This document shows positions 35,546 to 44,420 of a stretch of 64,000 nucleotides of DNA, one piece after another. Source of the DNA: Vibrio rumoiensis 1S-45 (GTDB lineage Bacteria > Pseudomonadota > Gammaproteobacteria > Enterobacterales > Vibrionaceae). Location of the stretch: NCBI RefSeq assembly GCF_000286955.2, contig NZ_AJYK02000061.1, forward strand, positions 26,785-90,784. Direction: 5' to 3'. The translations under genes and the position numbers were made by a program. The first letter of the stretch is position 1; each line of letters starts with the position of its first letter. The notes under the pieces are model-generated. The model ran no database searches and was not told the origin of the DNA. It was given only the letters and a program-made list of their open reading frames with translations.

Positions 35546-37279
35546 ATGAATATAGCCATTATAACTGCATGCCCAAGTGGTGTTGCTAATAGCATTATTA
35601 CTGCTGGTTTATTAGAGCAAGCAGTAAAAACATTAAATTGGACTGCCGCAATAGAATGCCAATCCACTGTCATTCCGTCGACAGCGTTAACTCAGCAACA
35701 AATTGATGATGCCGACGCCATTATCATTGCAGCGAATACCTCAGTGAATACATCGCGATTTGTTGGAAAGAAAGTCTATCAAGGCGATTTAAGCGCTAAC
35801 CTGAATGATTCGCAAGCATGGTTAGAAAATGCCGTTCAACAAGCATCGGGGTTAACCGAATCTGCCATCACTTCAAGCACCCAAGCTTCTACCAATAATT
35901 CGAAAAAAATTGTTGCGATTACCGCTTGCCCAACCGGTGTTGCCCACACTTTCATGGCAGCGGAAGCTCTTGAAGAAACGGGTAAGCAGCTTGGCCACCA
36001 AATCAAGGTCGAAACTCGTGGCTCTGTTGGTGCTAAAAATCAACTCACCGATCAAGATATTGCCGACGCTGATTTGGTGATCATTGCAGCAGACATTGAA
36101 GTGCCACTGGATCGTTTTGCCGGTAAGCCTTTATACAAAACCAGTACTGGTCTTGCCTTAAAGAAAACCGAACAAGAATTTACCAAAGCATTCGAGCAAG
36201 CCAAGCCTTATCAAGCAAGCCAACAATCAGGCTCATCTGATTCAAGTACCGAAGAAAAAGCCGGTGTTTATAAGCATTTAATGACAGGTGTTTCTCACAT
36301 GCTGCCACTTGTGGTCGCCGGTGGTTTGGCGATTGCCCTTTCTTTTGTTTTCGGTATCGAAGCATTTAAACAAGAAGGCACACTAGCGGCTGCACTGATG
36401 ACGATTGGCGGTGGTTCTGCGTTTGCACTTATGATCCCAGTTCTTGCTGGTTTCATTGCTTTCTCTATCGCTGACCGCCCAGGTTTAGCACCGGGTTTAA
36501 TCGGTGGTATGTTAGCAAGCTCAACCGGAGCCGGTTTCATTGGCGGTATCATTGCCGGTTTCCTAGCAGGTTACGCGGCGAAATTTATTGCTGATAAAGT
36601 GAAACTGCCGCAATCAATGGAAGCACTGAAACCCATTTTAATCATTCCTTTATTGGCAAGCTTGTTCACCGGCCTTGTGATGATTTATGTGGTCGGAGGC
36701 CCTGTCGCTGGCATCATGACAGCAATGACAGATTTCCTAAATAACATGGGTTCTGCTAACGCGGTTCTATTAGGCATTATCTTAGGTTGCATGATGTGTT
36801 TCGACCTTGGTGGTCCAATCAATAAAGCTGCTTATACATTTGGTGTCGGTTTATTAGCATCACAAACTTACGCGCCAATGGCCGCAGTAATGGCAGCGGG
36901 TATGGTGCCAGCATTGGGTATGGGCTTAGCAACCTTCTTAGTCAAAGACAAATTTGCTCAAAGCGAACGTGAAGCAGGTAAAGCCTCTTTTGTGCTTGGT
37001 TTGTGCTTTATTTCTGAAGGCGCAATTCCATTTGCCGCCAAAGATCCAATGCGTGTTATCCCAAGCTGCATGGCAGGTGGGGCATTAACCGGTGCGCTAT
37101 CCATGTTATTTGGCGCAAAACTAATGGCACCACACGGCGGTTTGTTTGTGCTGTTGATTCCAAATGCGATTACCCCAGTATTTTTATACCTGGTCGCGAT
37201 AGTGGCTGGTACGGTAGTCACTGGTGTGACATACGCTTTCTTAAAAAATAAAACCGAAGTGAAAGTCGCAACCGCTTAG
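35546..37279 (+). CDS. fruA: Fructose-specific PTS transporter EIIB'BC
   Basis: Inner-membrane fructose permease, 577 aa. Two EIIB-like domains come first: IITACPSGVANS at the N-terminus and AITACPTGVAHTFMAA near residue 130, the second carrying the expected phospho-Cys and HTF motif. The EIIC domain (about 235-577) has around nine membrane spans, with the GFIGGIIAGFLAGY and FDLGGPINKAAYTFG segments. Fructose is imported and phosphorylated at C1. A terminator follows. Confidence 0.95.
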   Translation: MNIAIITACPSGVANSIITAGLLEQAVKTLNWTAAIECQSTVIPSTALTQQQIDDADAIIIAANTSVNTSRFVGKKVYQGDLSANLNDSQAWLENAVQQASGLTESAITSSTQASTNNSKKIVAITACPTGVAHTFMAAEALEETGKQLGHQIKVETRGSVGAKNQLTDQDIADADLVIIAADIEVPLDRFAGKPLYKTSTGLALKKTEQEFTKAFEQAKPYQASQQSGSSDSSTEEKAGVYKHLMTGVSHMLPLVVAGGLAIALSFVFGIEAFKQEGTLAAALMTIGGGSAFALMIPVLAGFIAFSIADRPGLAPGLIGGMLASSTGAGFIGGIIAGFLAGYAAKFIADKVKLPQSMEALKPILIIPLLASLFTGLVMIYVVGGPVAGIMTAMTDFLNNMGSANAVLLGIILGCMMCFDLGGPINKAAYTFGVGLLASQTYAPMAAVMAAGMVPALGMGLATFLVKDKFAQSEREAGKASFVLGLCFISEGAIPFAAKDPMRVIPSCMAGGALTGALSMLFGAKLMAPHGGLFVLLIPNAITPVFLYLVAIVAGTVVTGVTYAFLKNKTEVKVATA

Positions 37280-37317
37280 TGCCACCTCATACAGTTAAAG
37301 ATTAAACTTTACAGTGT

Positions 37318-37354
37318 AAACCGCGATTCATTTTAAATGGATCGCGGTTTTTTT
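37318..37354 (+). terminator. Terminator of fruBKA
   Basis: AAACCGCGAT (37318-37327) pairs with ATCGCGGTTT (37341-37350) around an AT-rich loop with further pairing (CATTT/AAATG); T-rich sequence follows. Confidence 0.92.
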
Positions 37355-37423
37355 CTTTGGATATTTTGGTATTCGATTAACAAACCAGTACAATTAGCCA
37401 GACTGCCCTATTGAGCCTTTTCT

Positions 37424-39073
37424 ATGCCTTGCTTTACACCCTTTAATACTGATATTTCACACATTTCATTGCCTGAAAAATTCACCTTCCCTTTTTGTTA
37501 TGAGCCGAGTGAATTAAGCCAGATCGCAGCGCAAGAATTACAACACCATTTACAGTCTCAAACCCAATGGCAACATGACTTTGAGCAAGATGGAAAAATG
37601 TTTGGCGTATTGGTGGTGAAACACAGCAATGGACAACTTGGATACTTGAGTTCTTTTTCTGGCAAATTGGCCGATCAGAACCACCTTTCTGGTTTTGTAC
37701 CGCCAGTATTTGATATGTTGACTGAAGGCAGTTTTTTCCTTGAAGGAACAGCACCCATTAATGCGATCAATCATCGTATTCAACAGTTAGAAAACGATCC
37801 TCAACTGGCATGCTTTCATCAGCAACTCACTGAAAATAAAAAACAAGCAGAAGATGAATTGGAAGTGCAGCGACAGTTAATGATCCAAGGTCGTAAACAA
37901 AGAAAACTGGCTCGAAAAGAAGCAGAAGCCAACTTAACCAATGAAGCACTAGAGGCTGTATTCGACGATTTAGGCAAACAAAGTGTTGCCGAGAAAGCAC
38001 AGCAAAAACATCTGAAAACTCATTGGGCAAAACAAATTGCAGTTATAGAAGATCAGCTTGCACAAAAAATAGAGGCTATCGAACAGCTCAAACTGCAACG
38101 CAAACAACAATCTTCCGCATTGCAGAAAAAGTTATTCGCACAATATAAGTTTCTCAATAAGCACAGCCAAGAAAAGTCTTTGCTTGAAATTTTCAGTGCA
38201 ACCGCAAACCCAACGCCACCAGCTGGTTCGGGAGAATGCGCCGCCCCCAAATTACTGCACTATGCGTTTAAACATGGCTTTACACCGATTGCATTGGCCG
38301 AGTTTTGGTGGGGTACCTCCCCGAGGTCTGAAATTCGACAACATCAGAAGTTCTACCCTGCTTGCCAAAATAAATGCCACCCCATTTTGACTCACATGTT
38401 AGAAGGTATTACGTTGGAGGATAATCCTTTACTGAAAAACCATGCGGAAGGTAAAGAGATTGAAATCATTTATGAAGATGAAGCGATTGTGGTGGTCAAT
38501 AAGCCTGCCGAGTTTTTATCAGTTCCCGGTGTTAATGTAAAAGATTCAGTGTTCACGCGCTTACAAGCTTTATATCCTGAAGTAGAAGGCCCATTTGTAT
38601 TGCATCGACTCGATATGTCGACCTCAGGTTTATTAGTCTTCGCGCTTACTCGACGAGCCAATAAAAGCTTACAAAAACAATTTATTACGCGTGAGATCGA
38701 AAAGCGCTATGTCGCATTATTAGAAGGAAAGGTATCTTTTGACCGTGGTGAAATCACACTACCATTACGCGGTGATTTAGAGGATAGACCAAGACAAATG
38801 GTGTGCTTTGAACACGGAAAACCGGCTCACACCACTTGGGAATGGATTGAAAATATTGGCGGTAATAGTCGCGTTTATTTATACCCGAAAACCGGAAGAA
38901 CCCATCAACTTAGGGTACATTGCGCCCATCAAAATGGTTTGAACATGGCGATTGTCGGTGATGACTTATATGGTAAAAAAACCAACCGCTTACATTTGCA
39001 TGCCGAACAATTGACCTTTGAGCATCCTTATACCAAAAAGCAATTAACCTTTCAGGTGAAGGCTGACTTTTAA
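37424..39073 (+). CDS. RluA-family pseudouridine synthase with N-terminal coiled coil
   Basis: RNA-modifying enzyme of 549 aa. The C-terminal part (about 340-549) is the RluA domain, with IVVVNKPAEFLSVPG, catalytic Asp in LHRLDMSTSGLLVFA and KTGRTHQLRVHCAH. The N-terminal half has a long charged coiled coil (about 125-245, Glu/Gln/Lys/Arg rich) and an SGECAAPKLLHYAFKHG segment. This longer architecture is known in Vibrio and relatives; the RNA target cannot be given from sequence. It stands alone between fruA and the convergent marC-like gene. Confidence 0.88.
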   Translation: MPCFTPFNTDISHISLPEKFTFPFCYEPSELSQIAAQELQHHLQSQTQWQHDFEQDGKMFGVLVVKHSNGQLGYLSSFSGKLADQNHLSGFVPPVFDMLTEGSFFLEGTAPINAINHRIQQLENDPQLACFHQQLTENKKQAEDELEVQRQLMIQGRKQRKLARKEAEANLTNEALEAVFDDLGKQSVAEKAQQKHLKTHWAKQIAVIEDQLAQKIEAIEQLKLQRKQQSSALQKKLFAQYKFLNKHSQEKSLLEIFSATANPTPPAGSGECAAPKLLHYAFKHGFTPIALAEFWWGTSPRSEIRQHQKFYPACQNKCHPILTHMLEGITLEDNPLLKNHAEGKEIEIIYEDEAIVVVNKPAEFLSVPGVNVKDSVFTRLQALYPEVEGPFVLHRLDMSTSGLLVFALTRRANKSLQKQFITREIEKRYVALLEGKVSFDRGEITLPLRGDLEDRPRQMVCFEHGKPAHTTWEWIENIGGNSRVYLYPKTGRTHQLRVHCAHQNGLNMAIVGDDLYGKKTNRLHLHAEQLTFEHPYTKKQLTFQVKADF

Positions 39074-39089
39074 AGATAGGTGCTATAGA

Positions 39090-39713
39090 TTACAGCATAA
39101 AAGCCTTCACCCCAGATAGAATAAACTGAACCCCCATAGCAATCACAATGACCCCCATATAACTGGTGACCATTTTCTTGGCTATAGACGCTTCTTTTTT
39201 CTCCCCGGTGAGACGAATCGACAGTAAGAAAACCAAAGCCAATACCAACATAGTGATCGCGACCCCCACTATGGCGGTAATTGGAATTTCATGGCTAGAA
39301 TGGGACACCGCAACAGTGATCACGCCAGTAATGGTGCCAGGGCTTGCCGCAAATAAAATTAATGGGGTAACGGAAACCCTATCGCTATGGTGAGATTCAG
39401 CGTGTGCTGGCTGTTTGCTCTGAGCTGATTTAATCATACCAGCACCAATCCAAACTAAAATCCCACCACCCGCACAAGAAAACGCCTCCAGTGAAATACC
39501 AAAAACATTCAATAAAGCCGTACCAAAAAAAGCGGCAATAAAAAGCACAATGGCAATGGCCAGCACTGTTTTACAAGCTTCTTGTACTTTCTGCTTTTTG
39601 GAGATACTCCCAGTGCATTCCGCAAACATTTGCGCACAAATGGCAGGATTAACTAAAGCAAGAATAGTCACTGTAGCTTGGATAAACTCTTTCATGGCAG
39701 GGTGGATTCTCAT
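39090..39713 (-). CDS. MarC family integral membrane protein
   Basis: Membrane protein of about 207 aa with six predicted spans. Family blocks are ILALVNPAICAQMF, AGGGILVWIGAGMI, LFAASPGTITGVI and GVQFILSGVKAF. ATG 39713 (MRIHPAMKEF) has CGAGAG upstream; ATG 39695 (MKEFIQ) is an equal candidate. A His-rich cytoplasmic loop (HAESHHSDR) separates the halves. The transport role of MarC proteins is unknown. Confidence 0.85.
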   Translation of the reverse strand: MRIHPAMKEFIQATVTILALVNPAICAQMFAECTGSISKKQKVQEACKTVLAIAIVLFIAAFFGTALLNVFGISLEAFSCAGGGILVWIGAGMIKSAQSKQPAHAESHHSDRVSVTPLILFAASPGTITGVITVAVSHSSHEIPITAIVGVAITMLVLALVFLLSIRLTGEKKEASIAKKMVTSYMGVIVIAMGVQFILSGVKAFML

Positions 39714-39728
39714 TGCTCTCGGGTTCAT

Positions 39729-40046
39729 CGAGATTTGATTTATATATGCCTAAGTCACTTCAAAATACGAAAATCAATTAGAATTCACTTAGGTATAAGA
39801 TTAGTTCAGTATAGATTTTACCTGTCATAACATAGGTATATTTATTACTCATATCAAACATAATCTCCAGAAAACATAGCACAAATAAAATTAAATCAAT
39901 AACTTTGATTCATTACACAGCCGAATATGATGAAAGGAAGAAACGATCCGAAAGTAAAAACCTTAGATGGAAAGCACAAAAAAAACCTCACATTAAGCGA
40001 ATAATGTGAGGTTAAATGTAAGCGAGTCTTAATGTATTATCAGAAT
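39729..40046. repeat. Intergenic region with CCTAAGT/ACTTAGG inverted repeat
   Basis: No gene is seen. CCTAAGT (39749-39755) is the inverse of ACTTAGG (39787-39793), with a TCACTTCAAAATACG segment between them. It resembles a Vibrio dispersed element and shares the outer pattern of the repeat at 41233-41302. The rest is AT-rich; the gcvT terminator lies at its far end. Confidence 0.5.
39976..40013 (-). terminator. Terminator of gcvT (minus strand)
   Basis: AACCTCACATT (39984-39994) pairs with AATGTGAGGTT (40003-40013). On the minus strand the stem is followed by a run of T (A-run at 39978-39983 on the plus strand). Confidence 0.9.
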
Positions 40047-41165
40047 TTAGCCACGATAATAACGCTGTGGCACAAACGGCATTTTTTCAACAGTCATTGG
40101 TAATTTTTTACCGCGAACATCAGCAAAGACTTCAGTGCCAATTGTAGTAAACTCAGTGGCAATATAAGCCATTGAAACTGGTTTGCCGGCGGTTGGTCCA
40201 GCGGTACCACTGGTCACAATACCAATTTCATTATCAGCAGCATCAAACAGCTTAGTGCCTTCACGAACGGGCGCTTTGGTTTGCCCAACAAGGCCAATCC
40301 GTTTACGTTGCACATCTTTGGTTTCAATCTGCTTTAGAATAATATCTGCACCAGGGAAACCGCCTGCACGCTCACCATCAGCACGACGAGGCTTACTGAT
40401 CCCCCACAACAAACTGGCTTCAACCGGTGTTGTTGTTGTGTCTAAATCGTGGCCGTATAAACATAAACCACACTCTAAACGCAATGAATCACGAGCACCT
40501 AAACCAATCCATTCCACTTCATCAAAAGCAGTTAACGTATTGGCAAACTCAGCCGCATTACCACTTGGTACTGAGATTTCATATCCATCTTCACCAGTGT
40601 AACCAGAACGGCTAACAATACATTCAACCCCATTCAGATTGATCACTTGTACATCCATGAACTTCATGTCGGCAACGCTTGGTTGAATACGAGCTAACAC
40701 TTCAGCTGCTTTAGGGCCTTGTAAAGCCAATAATGCTCGATCATCAATGATTTCAAGTTCAACACCGCTTGGAAGGTGGGCTTGAAGATGAGCGATATCT
40801 TGATCTTTACATGCTGCATTCACAACAACGAAAAGATGATCACCAAGGTTGGCCACCATCAAATCATCCATAATGCCGCCTTCTTCATTAGTAAAGAAAG
40901 CATAACGCTGTTTACCTGAAGGAAGATCGATAATATCAACAGGCACTAATGCTTCTAACGCCGCAGCCGCACCAGCTCCTTTAAGGCGTAATTGCCCCAT
41001 GTGAGAAACATCAAAAAGACCAGCTGAATCACGAGTATGCAAATGCTCTTTTTTGACACCAAGTGGGTACTGCACTGGCATATCATAGCCAGCAAAAGGG
41101 ACCATTTTAGCGCCAGCTTCAATATGAATGGCGTGCAAAGGTGTAGATAAAAGTTGTTCTGTCAT
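40047..41165 (-). CDS. gcvT: Aminomethyltransferase, glycine cleavage T protein
   Basis: Transfers the methylene group from the H protein to tetrahydrofolate and releases ammonia, 372 aa. The start at 41165 (MTEQLLSTPLHAIHIEAGAKM) has GGAGGAAT 4 nt upstream; the longer frame to 41201 is not needed. Blocks VPFAGYDMPVQYP, GLFDVSHMGQL and the later RDSLRLECGLCLYGHD with its conserved Arg and Glu are intact. It lies downstream of agcS on the same strand, but a terminator separates them, so it has its own promoter. Confidence 0.96.
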   Translation of the reverse strand: MTEQLLSTPLHAIHIEAGAKMVPFAGYDMPVQYPLGVKKEHLHTRDSAGLFDVSHMGQLRLKGAGAAAALEALVPVDIIDLPSGKQRYAFFTNEEGGIMDDLMVANLGDHLFVVVNAACKDQDIAHLQAHLPSGVELEIIDDRALLALQGPKAAEVLARIQPSVADMKFMDVQVINLNGVECIVSRSGYTGEDGYEISVPSGNAAEFANTLTAFDEVEWIGLGARDSLRLECGLCLYGHDLDTTTTPVEASLLWGISKPRRADGERAGGFPGADIILKQIETKDVQRKRIGLVGQTKAPVREGTKLFDAADNEIGIVTSGTAGPTAGKPVSMAYIATEFTTIGTEVFADVRGKKLPMTVEKMPFVPQRYYRG

Positions 41166-41203
41166 TATTCCTCCAACAGCTAAAACAGCAAGATAACGCA
41201 TTT

Positions 41204-41302
41204 ATCTCACATGAATTGATAAGCATTGTTTTATACCCAAGTAATCTCACATGAAATCGCAAGATTAAGCCACTTTTACTTGTAGAGGGGTAACTTGGGT
41301 AT
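41204..41302. repeat. Repeat element upstream of gcvT
   Basis: ATACCCAAGT (41233-41242) and ACTTGGGTAT (41293-41302) are perfect inverted repeats about 50 bp apart. ATCTCACATGAA occurs twice (41204-41215 and 41244-41255). The arrangement resembles a dispersed Vibrio intergenic element and lies in the gcvT promoter region. Confidence 0.65.
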
Positions 41303-41315
41303 CAATAATTAGCGA

Positions 41316-41365
41316 TAAAAAAGCGAATGGTTACTGCCTGGGATTGCTTCCCTAACCATTCGCTT
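41316..41365 (-). terminator. Terminator of agcS (minus strand)
   Basis: AAGCGAATGGTTA (41321-41333) pairs with TAACCATTCGCTT (41353-41365), a 13-bp stem; the minus strand then reads TTTTTT. Confidence 0.92.
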
Positions 41366-41387
41366 TCCAGTTCAAATGTTGTTATGA

Positions 41388-42740
41388 CTAGTCTTTCATT
41401 GTCACATCAACACCCGCAAAGTAATCACGAGTTAACTTAAAGACCACTGGGCTTAACAGCGCCAAAGCAATCAAGTTTGGTATTGCCATCATGGCATTTA
41501 ATGTATCAGCTAATAGCCAAACAAAGTTTAATGAGCTCATTGCACCAACAGGAATCGCTAACACCCAAACGACACGGAATGGCTTAATCGCTTTCACACC
41601 AAATAGGAATTGGACACATTTTTCACAATAAAAACTCCAACCTAAAATCGTAGTAAAGGCAAAAACAGCTAACGAGATAGCGACAATAATGTTGCCTGAA
41701 GACAACTGACTTGCAAAAGCACTAGACGTTAACGCCGCACCTGTGGAACCTGTCGTCCATTCTCCTGACAAAATAATCGCAAAACCGGTAATCGAACACA
41801 CAATAAGCGTATCGATAAACGTCCCTAGCATGGCAACCAGACCTTGCTTCACTGGGTTTTTCGTTTTCGCTGCTGCGTGAGCAATAGGAGCTGAACCTAA
41901 ACCGGCTTCATTAGAGAACACGCCGCGAGCCACACCAAAGCGAATTGCTGCCCAAACGGCTGCACCAGCAAAACCACCTTGCGCTGCTACTGGAGTAAAC
42001 GCACTTTCAATGATTAAACCAAATGCTGCTGGGATCTCAGTGATGTTCATAAACATTACGATCAAGCCTGCGCCTATGTAGAATGCCGCCATGATCGGAA
42101 CCAATTTACCAGCCACTTCTGAAATGCGTTTAATTCCGCCAATCAATACAAGGCCAACCAATACCATCAACACAATACCGGTTACGGTGTGTGAGATACC
42201 AAAGCTGCTATCCAGTGCATCTGCAACCGAGTTCGCTTGAACCCCATTACCGATACCAAAACCGGCTACCGAACCAAAAATTGCGAACAATGTGCCAAGC
42301 CAAGCCCACTTACTCGATAAACCATTTTTGATGTAATACATCGGGCCGCCCACAAAATTACCGTTACCATCTTTCTCACGATATTTTACTGCGCAAACTG
42401 CTTCTGCATATTTTGTCGCCATGCCGACTAATGCCGTACACCACATCCAAAATAAAGCCCCCGGACCACCTAAAGCGATAGCCGTTGCTACCCCGGCAAT
42501 ATTACCTGTACCAATAGTGGCAGAAAGCGAGGTCATCAATGCATTAAAAGGAGTGATATCCCCTTCTGATGTACTGGTGCGCCCTTTCCACAATAATTTA
42601 AACCCTTGAGGTAATTTTAAGATCGGCATAAAACGCAAGCCAACCATTAAAAATAGCCCTACCCCCAAGATCATGACAAGCATAGGAACACCCCATACCA
42701 CGCCATTAATTGCTGATACAAAATTTGTTAACGCTTCCAT
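41388..42740 (-). CDS. Sodium:alanine/glycine symporter (AgcS family)
   Basis: Inner-membrane amino-acid:cation symporter, 450 aa. ATG 42740 has AAAGGA upstream; the frame runs back to 42803 without a ribosome site. Family blocks are TSLSATIGTGNIAGVATAIA, GGPMYYIKNGL, ARGVFSNEAGLGSAPIAHAA and about eleven hydrophobic spans. Between gcvT and the XRE regulator its likely substrate is glycine or alanine, feeding the glycine cleavage system. Confidence 0.92.
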   Translation of the reverse strand: MEALTNFVSAINGVVWGVPMLVMILGVGLFLMVGLRFMPILKLPQGFKLLWKGRTSTSEGDITPFNALMTSLSATIGTGNIAGVATAIALGGPGALFWMWCTALVGMATKYAEAVCAVKYREKDGNGNFVGGPMYYIKNGLSSKWAWLGTLFAIFGSVAGFGIGNGVQANSVADALDSSFGISHTVTGIVLMVLVGLVLIGGIKRISEVAGKLVPIMAAFYIGAGLIVMFMNITEIPAAFGLIIESAFTPVAAQGGFAGAAVWAAIRFGVARGVFSNEAGLGSAPIAHAAAKTKNPVKQGLVAMLGTFIDTLIVCSITGFAIILSGEWTTGSTGAALTSSAFASQLSSGNIIVAISLAVFAFTTILGWSFYCEKCVQFLFGVKAIKPFRVVWVLAIPVGAMSSLNFVWLLADTLNAMMAIPNLIALALLSPVVFKLTRDYFAGVDVTMKD

Positions 42741-42918
42741 GTGAAATCCTTTTGTAATTGATTTTATATAGATAAATTCAGTAGCAATCAAAAACAGCTC
42801 CATGATGAAACGCTACCTGAATGGCTTTATCATAAACATGAATAAACCATCTAACCTAGACCAAGTGCTAAAATTGTGAAAAAACACTACATTTTTTAAC
42901 AAAAGCACAACAATAGTC

Positions 42919-43530
42919 TTATTTTGCTGTCACCCACAGAATTAATGCATCCTCTTCACTTAATGAAATTAGCGTATGGCCCATACTGGCATCGTAATAC
43001 ACACTGTCGCCAACTTTCAGATCAACCGGTTCATAAAATTCACAATAGAATCGAACCTCTCCTTCTAGAACCAATAAAAACTCTTCACCATCATGGCGAA
43101 TCCATTCTTGGTAATCGTCGAATGTTCTTGAACGAATACGACTTTTAAATGGCACCATTCGTTTATTAGATAGCTGAGTCGCCAAAAGCTCGTGTTCATA
43201 GGTCGTCGTCGGGTGCGGCTTGCCTTCCCCTGCCAAAGTAATATCTCTGCGGCCGACGGCACCAGCTTGTTTTGGTGGCTCAAATATTTGTGGGATGGGC
43301 ATGTCTAGCCCTGTCGCTAGCTTTTGCAATGCTTGAAAAGTCGGAGATATTTGACCATTCTCCATTTTCGATAACGTCGAACGCGCTAAACCAGTACGTT
43401 TACTTGCTTCTTCAAGTGTTAACCCCATTTGCACGCGAATATCTTTTAATCGCTGCCCTAAATTCAATGGCGTTAGTGTTTGATCCGAGTCGTCAGACTG
43501 AAATGTCATGTGGTTAGATTCTAAGTTCAC
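42919..43530 (-). CDS. XRE-family regulator with cupin domain
   Basis: Regulator of 203 aa, N-terminal XRE helix-turn-helix (LGQRLKDIRVQMGLTLEEASKRTGLARSTLSKMENGQ) and C-terminal cupin_2 domain (HDGEEFLLVLEGEVRFYCE...GDSVYYDASMGHTL). GTG 43530 has AGGGGA upstream; ATG 43509 is an alternative. It is divergent from gcvH, and the gap has palindromes that could be its operators. A role in control of gcvH-gcvP, agcS or gcvT is inferred from position. The cupin may sense an amino acid or one-carbon compound. Confidence 0.88.
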   Translation of the reverse strand: MNLESNHMTFQSDDSDQTLTPLNLGQRLKDIRVQMGLTLEEASKRTGLARSTLSKMENGQISPTFQALQKLATGLDMPIPQIFEPPKQAGAVGRRDITLAGEGKPHPTTTYEHELLATQLSNKRMVPFKSRIRSRTFDDYQEWIRHDGEEFLLVLEGEVRFYCEFYEPVDLKVGDSVYYDASMGHTLISLSEEDALILWVTAK

Positions 43531-43594
43531 TGATGTCCCCTATCATGCATTATCCATAACTCGATTGTTCAATTTGTGAGCGGTTTCACTCAAG

Positions 43595-43606
43595 GCAATC
43601 GATTGC
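43595..43606. promoter_or_regulatory. Palindrome GCAATCGATTGC, copy 1 (near XRE gene)
   Basis: A perfect 12-bp palindrome 65 bp upstream of the XRE-cupin gene start. The same 12 bp recur at 43865-43876 near gcvH, which suggests an operator pair for one regulator. Confidence 0.65.
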
Positions 43607-43642
43607 TTTGCAATACTACCGATTCAAAAAGCTAGATTAAAG

Positions 43643-43706
43643 GGAAAGTGTTTCCTAAAAGGTGCGGCAGGTAACAAAATTGGAAATCTTGTTTCTTATA
43701 GGAAAC
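43643..43706. promoter_or_regulatory. Cluster of GGAAA/TTTCC palindromes
   Basis: GGAAAGTGTTTCC (43643-43655) and GTTTCTTATAGGAAAC (43691-43706) are palindromic, and GGAAATCTTGTTTC overlaps the second. They lie mid-gap between the XRE gene and gcvH and are possible operators of a different kind from GCAATCGATTGC. Confidence 0.5.
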
Positions 43707-43864
43707 TTTTAGTTGAATAATCAACTTTTGAAAAGTATGTTATGGCTAACGTCATATGAGAACGGACAAGGTGTCACGAGGAAATTTATCTTCAACACCC
43801 AATTCTTTTTAATTACACATTCAATGACTACACTAGCAATACCAATCGTTATGCCATCTTTAAA

Positions 43865-43876
43865 GCAATCGATTGC
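43865..43876. promoter_or_regulatory. Palindrome GCAATCGATTGC, copy 2 (near gcvH)
   Basis: An exact second copy of the 12-bp palindrome, 58 bp before the gcvH start codon, in a position suited to promoter control. Confidence 0.65.
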
Positions 43877-43934
43877 GCTATAAGTACTTAATAAATCATT
43901 GATTAGATAACATTCTCTATTAGGAGCAAGAATA

Positions 43935-44315
43935 ATGGACATGACTCTAAAGTTTACCGAAAGCCACGAATGGGTTCGTGATAATGGTGACGGTACTGTC
44001 ACTCTCGGTATTTCTGAGCACGCTCAAGAAATGCTAGGCGATGTGGTATTTGTGGATCTACCAGAAGTGGGCGACACCATTGATGCTGGCGACAGCTTTT
44101 CTTTAGTGGAGTCAGTGAAAGCTGCCTCTGACATTTACACTCCTGTAACGGGTGAAATCGTTGAAGTCAACGAAGACCTAGAAGACAGCCCAGAACTGAT
44201 CAACAGCGAGTCTTATGAAGGCGGTTGGATTGCAAAAATCAAACTAGATGATCCTTCTGAGCTAGATAACCTTCAATCTGCTGAAGATTATCTAGCTAGC
44301 ATCGAAGAAGATTAA
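43935..44315 (+). CDS. gcvH: Glycine cleavage H protein
   Basis: Lipoyl carrier of the glycine cleavage system, 126 aa. The lipoylated Lys is in [12 protein letters not shown]; the N-terminal block KFTESHEWV and the C-terminal WIAKIKLDD fit the family. TTAGGAGC precedes the start. A terminator-like hairpin separates it from gcvP. Confidence 0.96.
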   Translation: MDMTLKFTESHEWVRDNGDGTVTLGISEHAQEMLGDVVFVDLPEVGDTIDAGDSFSLVESVKAASDIYTPVTGEIVEVNEDLEDSPELINSESYEGGWIAKIKLDDPSELDNLQSAEDYLASIEED

Positions 44316-44318
44316 TCG

Positions 44319-44355
44319 AAAACAGCCAGTCCTCATTGAGTTACTGGCTGTTTTT
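44319..44355 (+). terminator. Terminator between gcvH and gcvP
   Basis: AAAACAGCCAGT (44319-44330) pairs with ACTGGCTG and the following T's (44343-44355): a 12-bp stem with U-tract. gcvP therefore needs read-through or its own promoter, both unseen by eye. Confidence 0.88.
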
Positions 44356-44420
44356 CAATTCAACATTAAAAAGTCAGCTTACCTCCATTCGCTGGCTTTT
44401 ACTTTAGTTCAGGTAGCACA

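Noticed and set aside
37482..38250. Minus-strand ORFs within the pseudouridine synthase gene
   Set aside because: They are shadows of a real plus-strand gene with clear motifs and have no ribosome sites or family likeness.
42741..43934. Glycine riboswitch upstream of agcS or gcvH
   Set aside because: I looked on both strands for the conserved GGAGAG-type core and paired stems of the glycine aptamer and found none.
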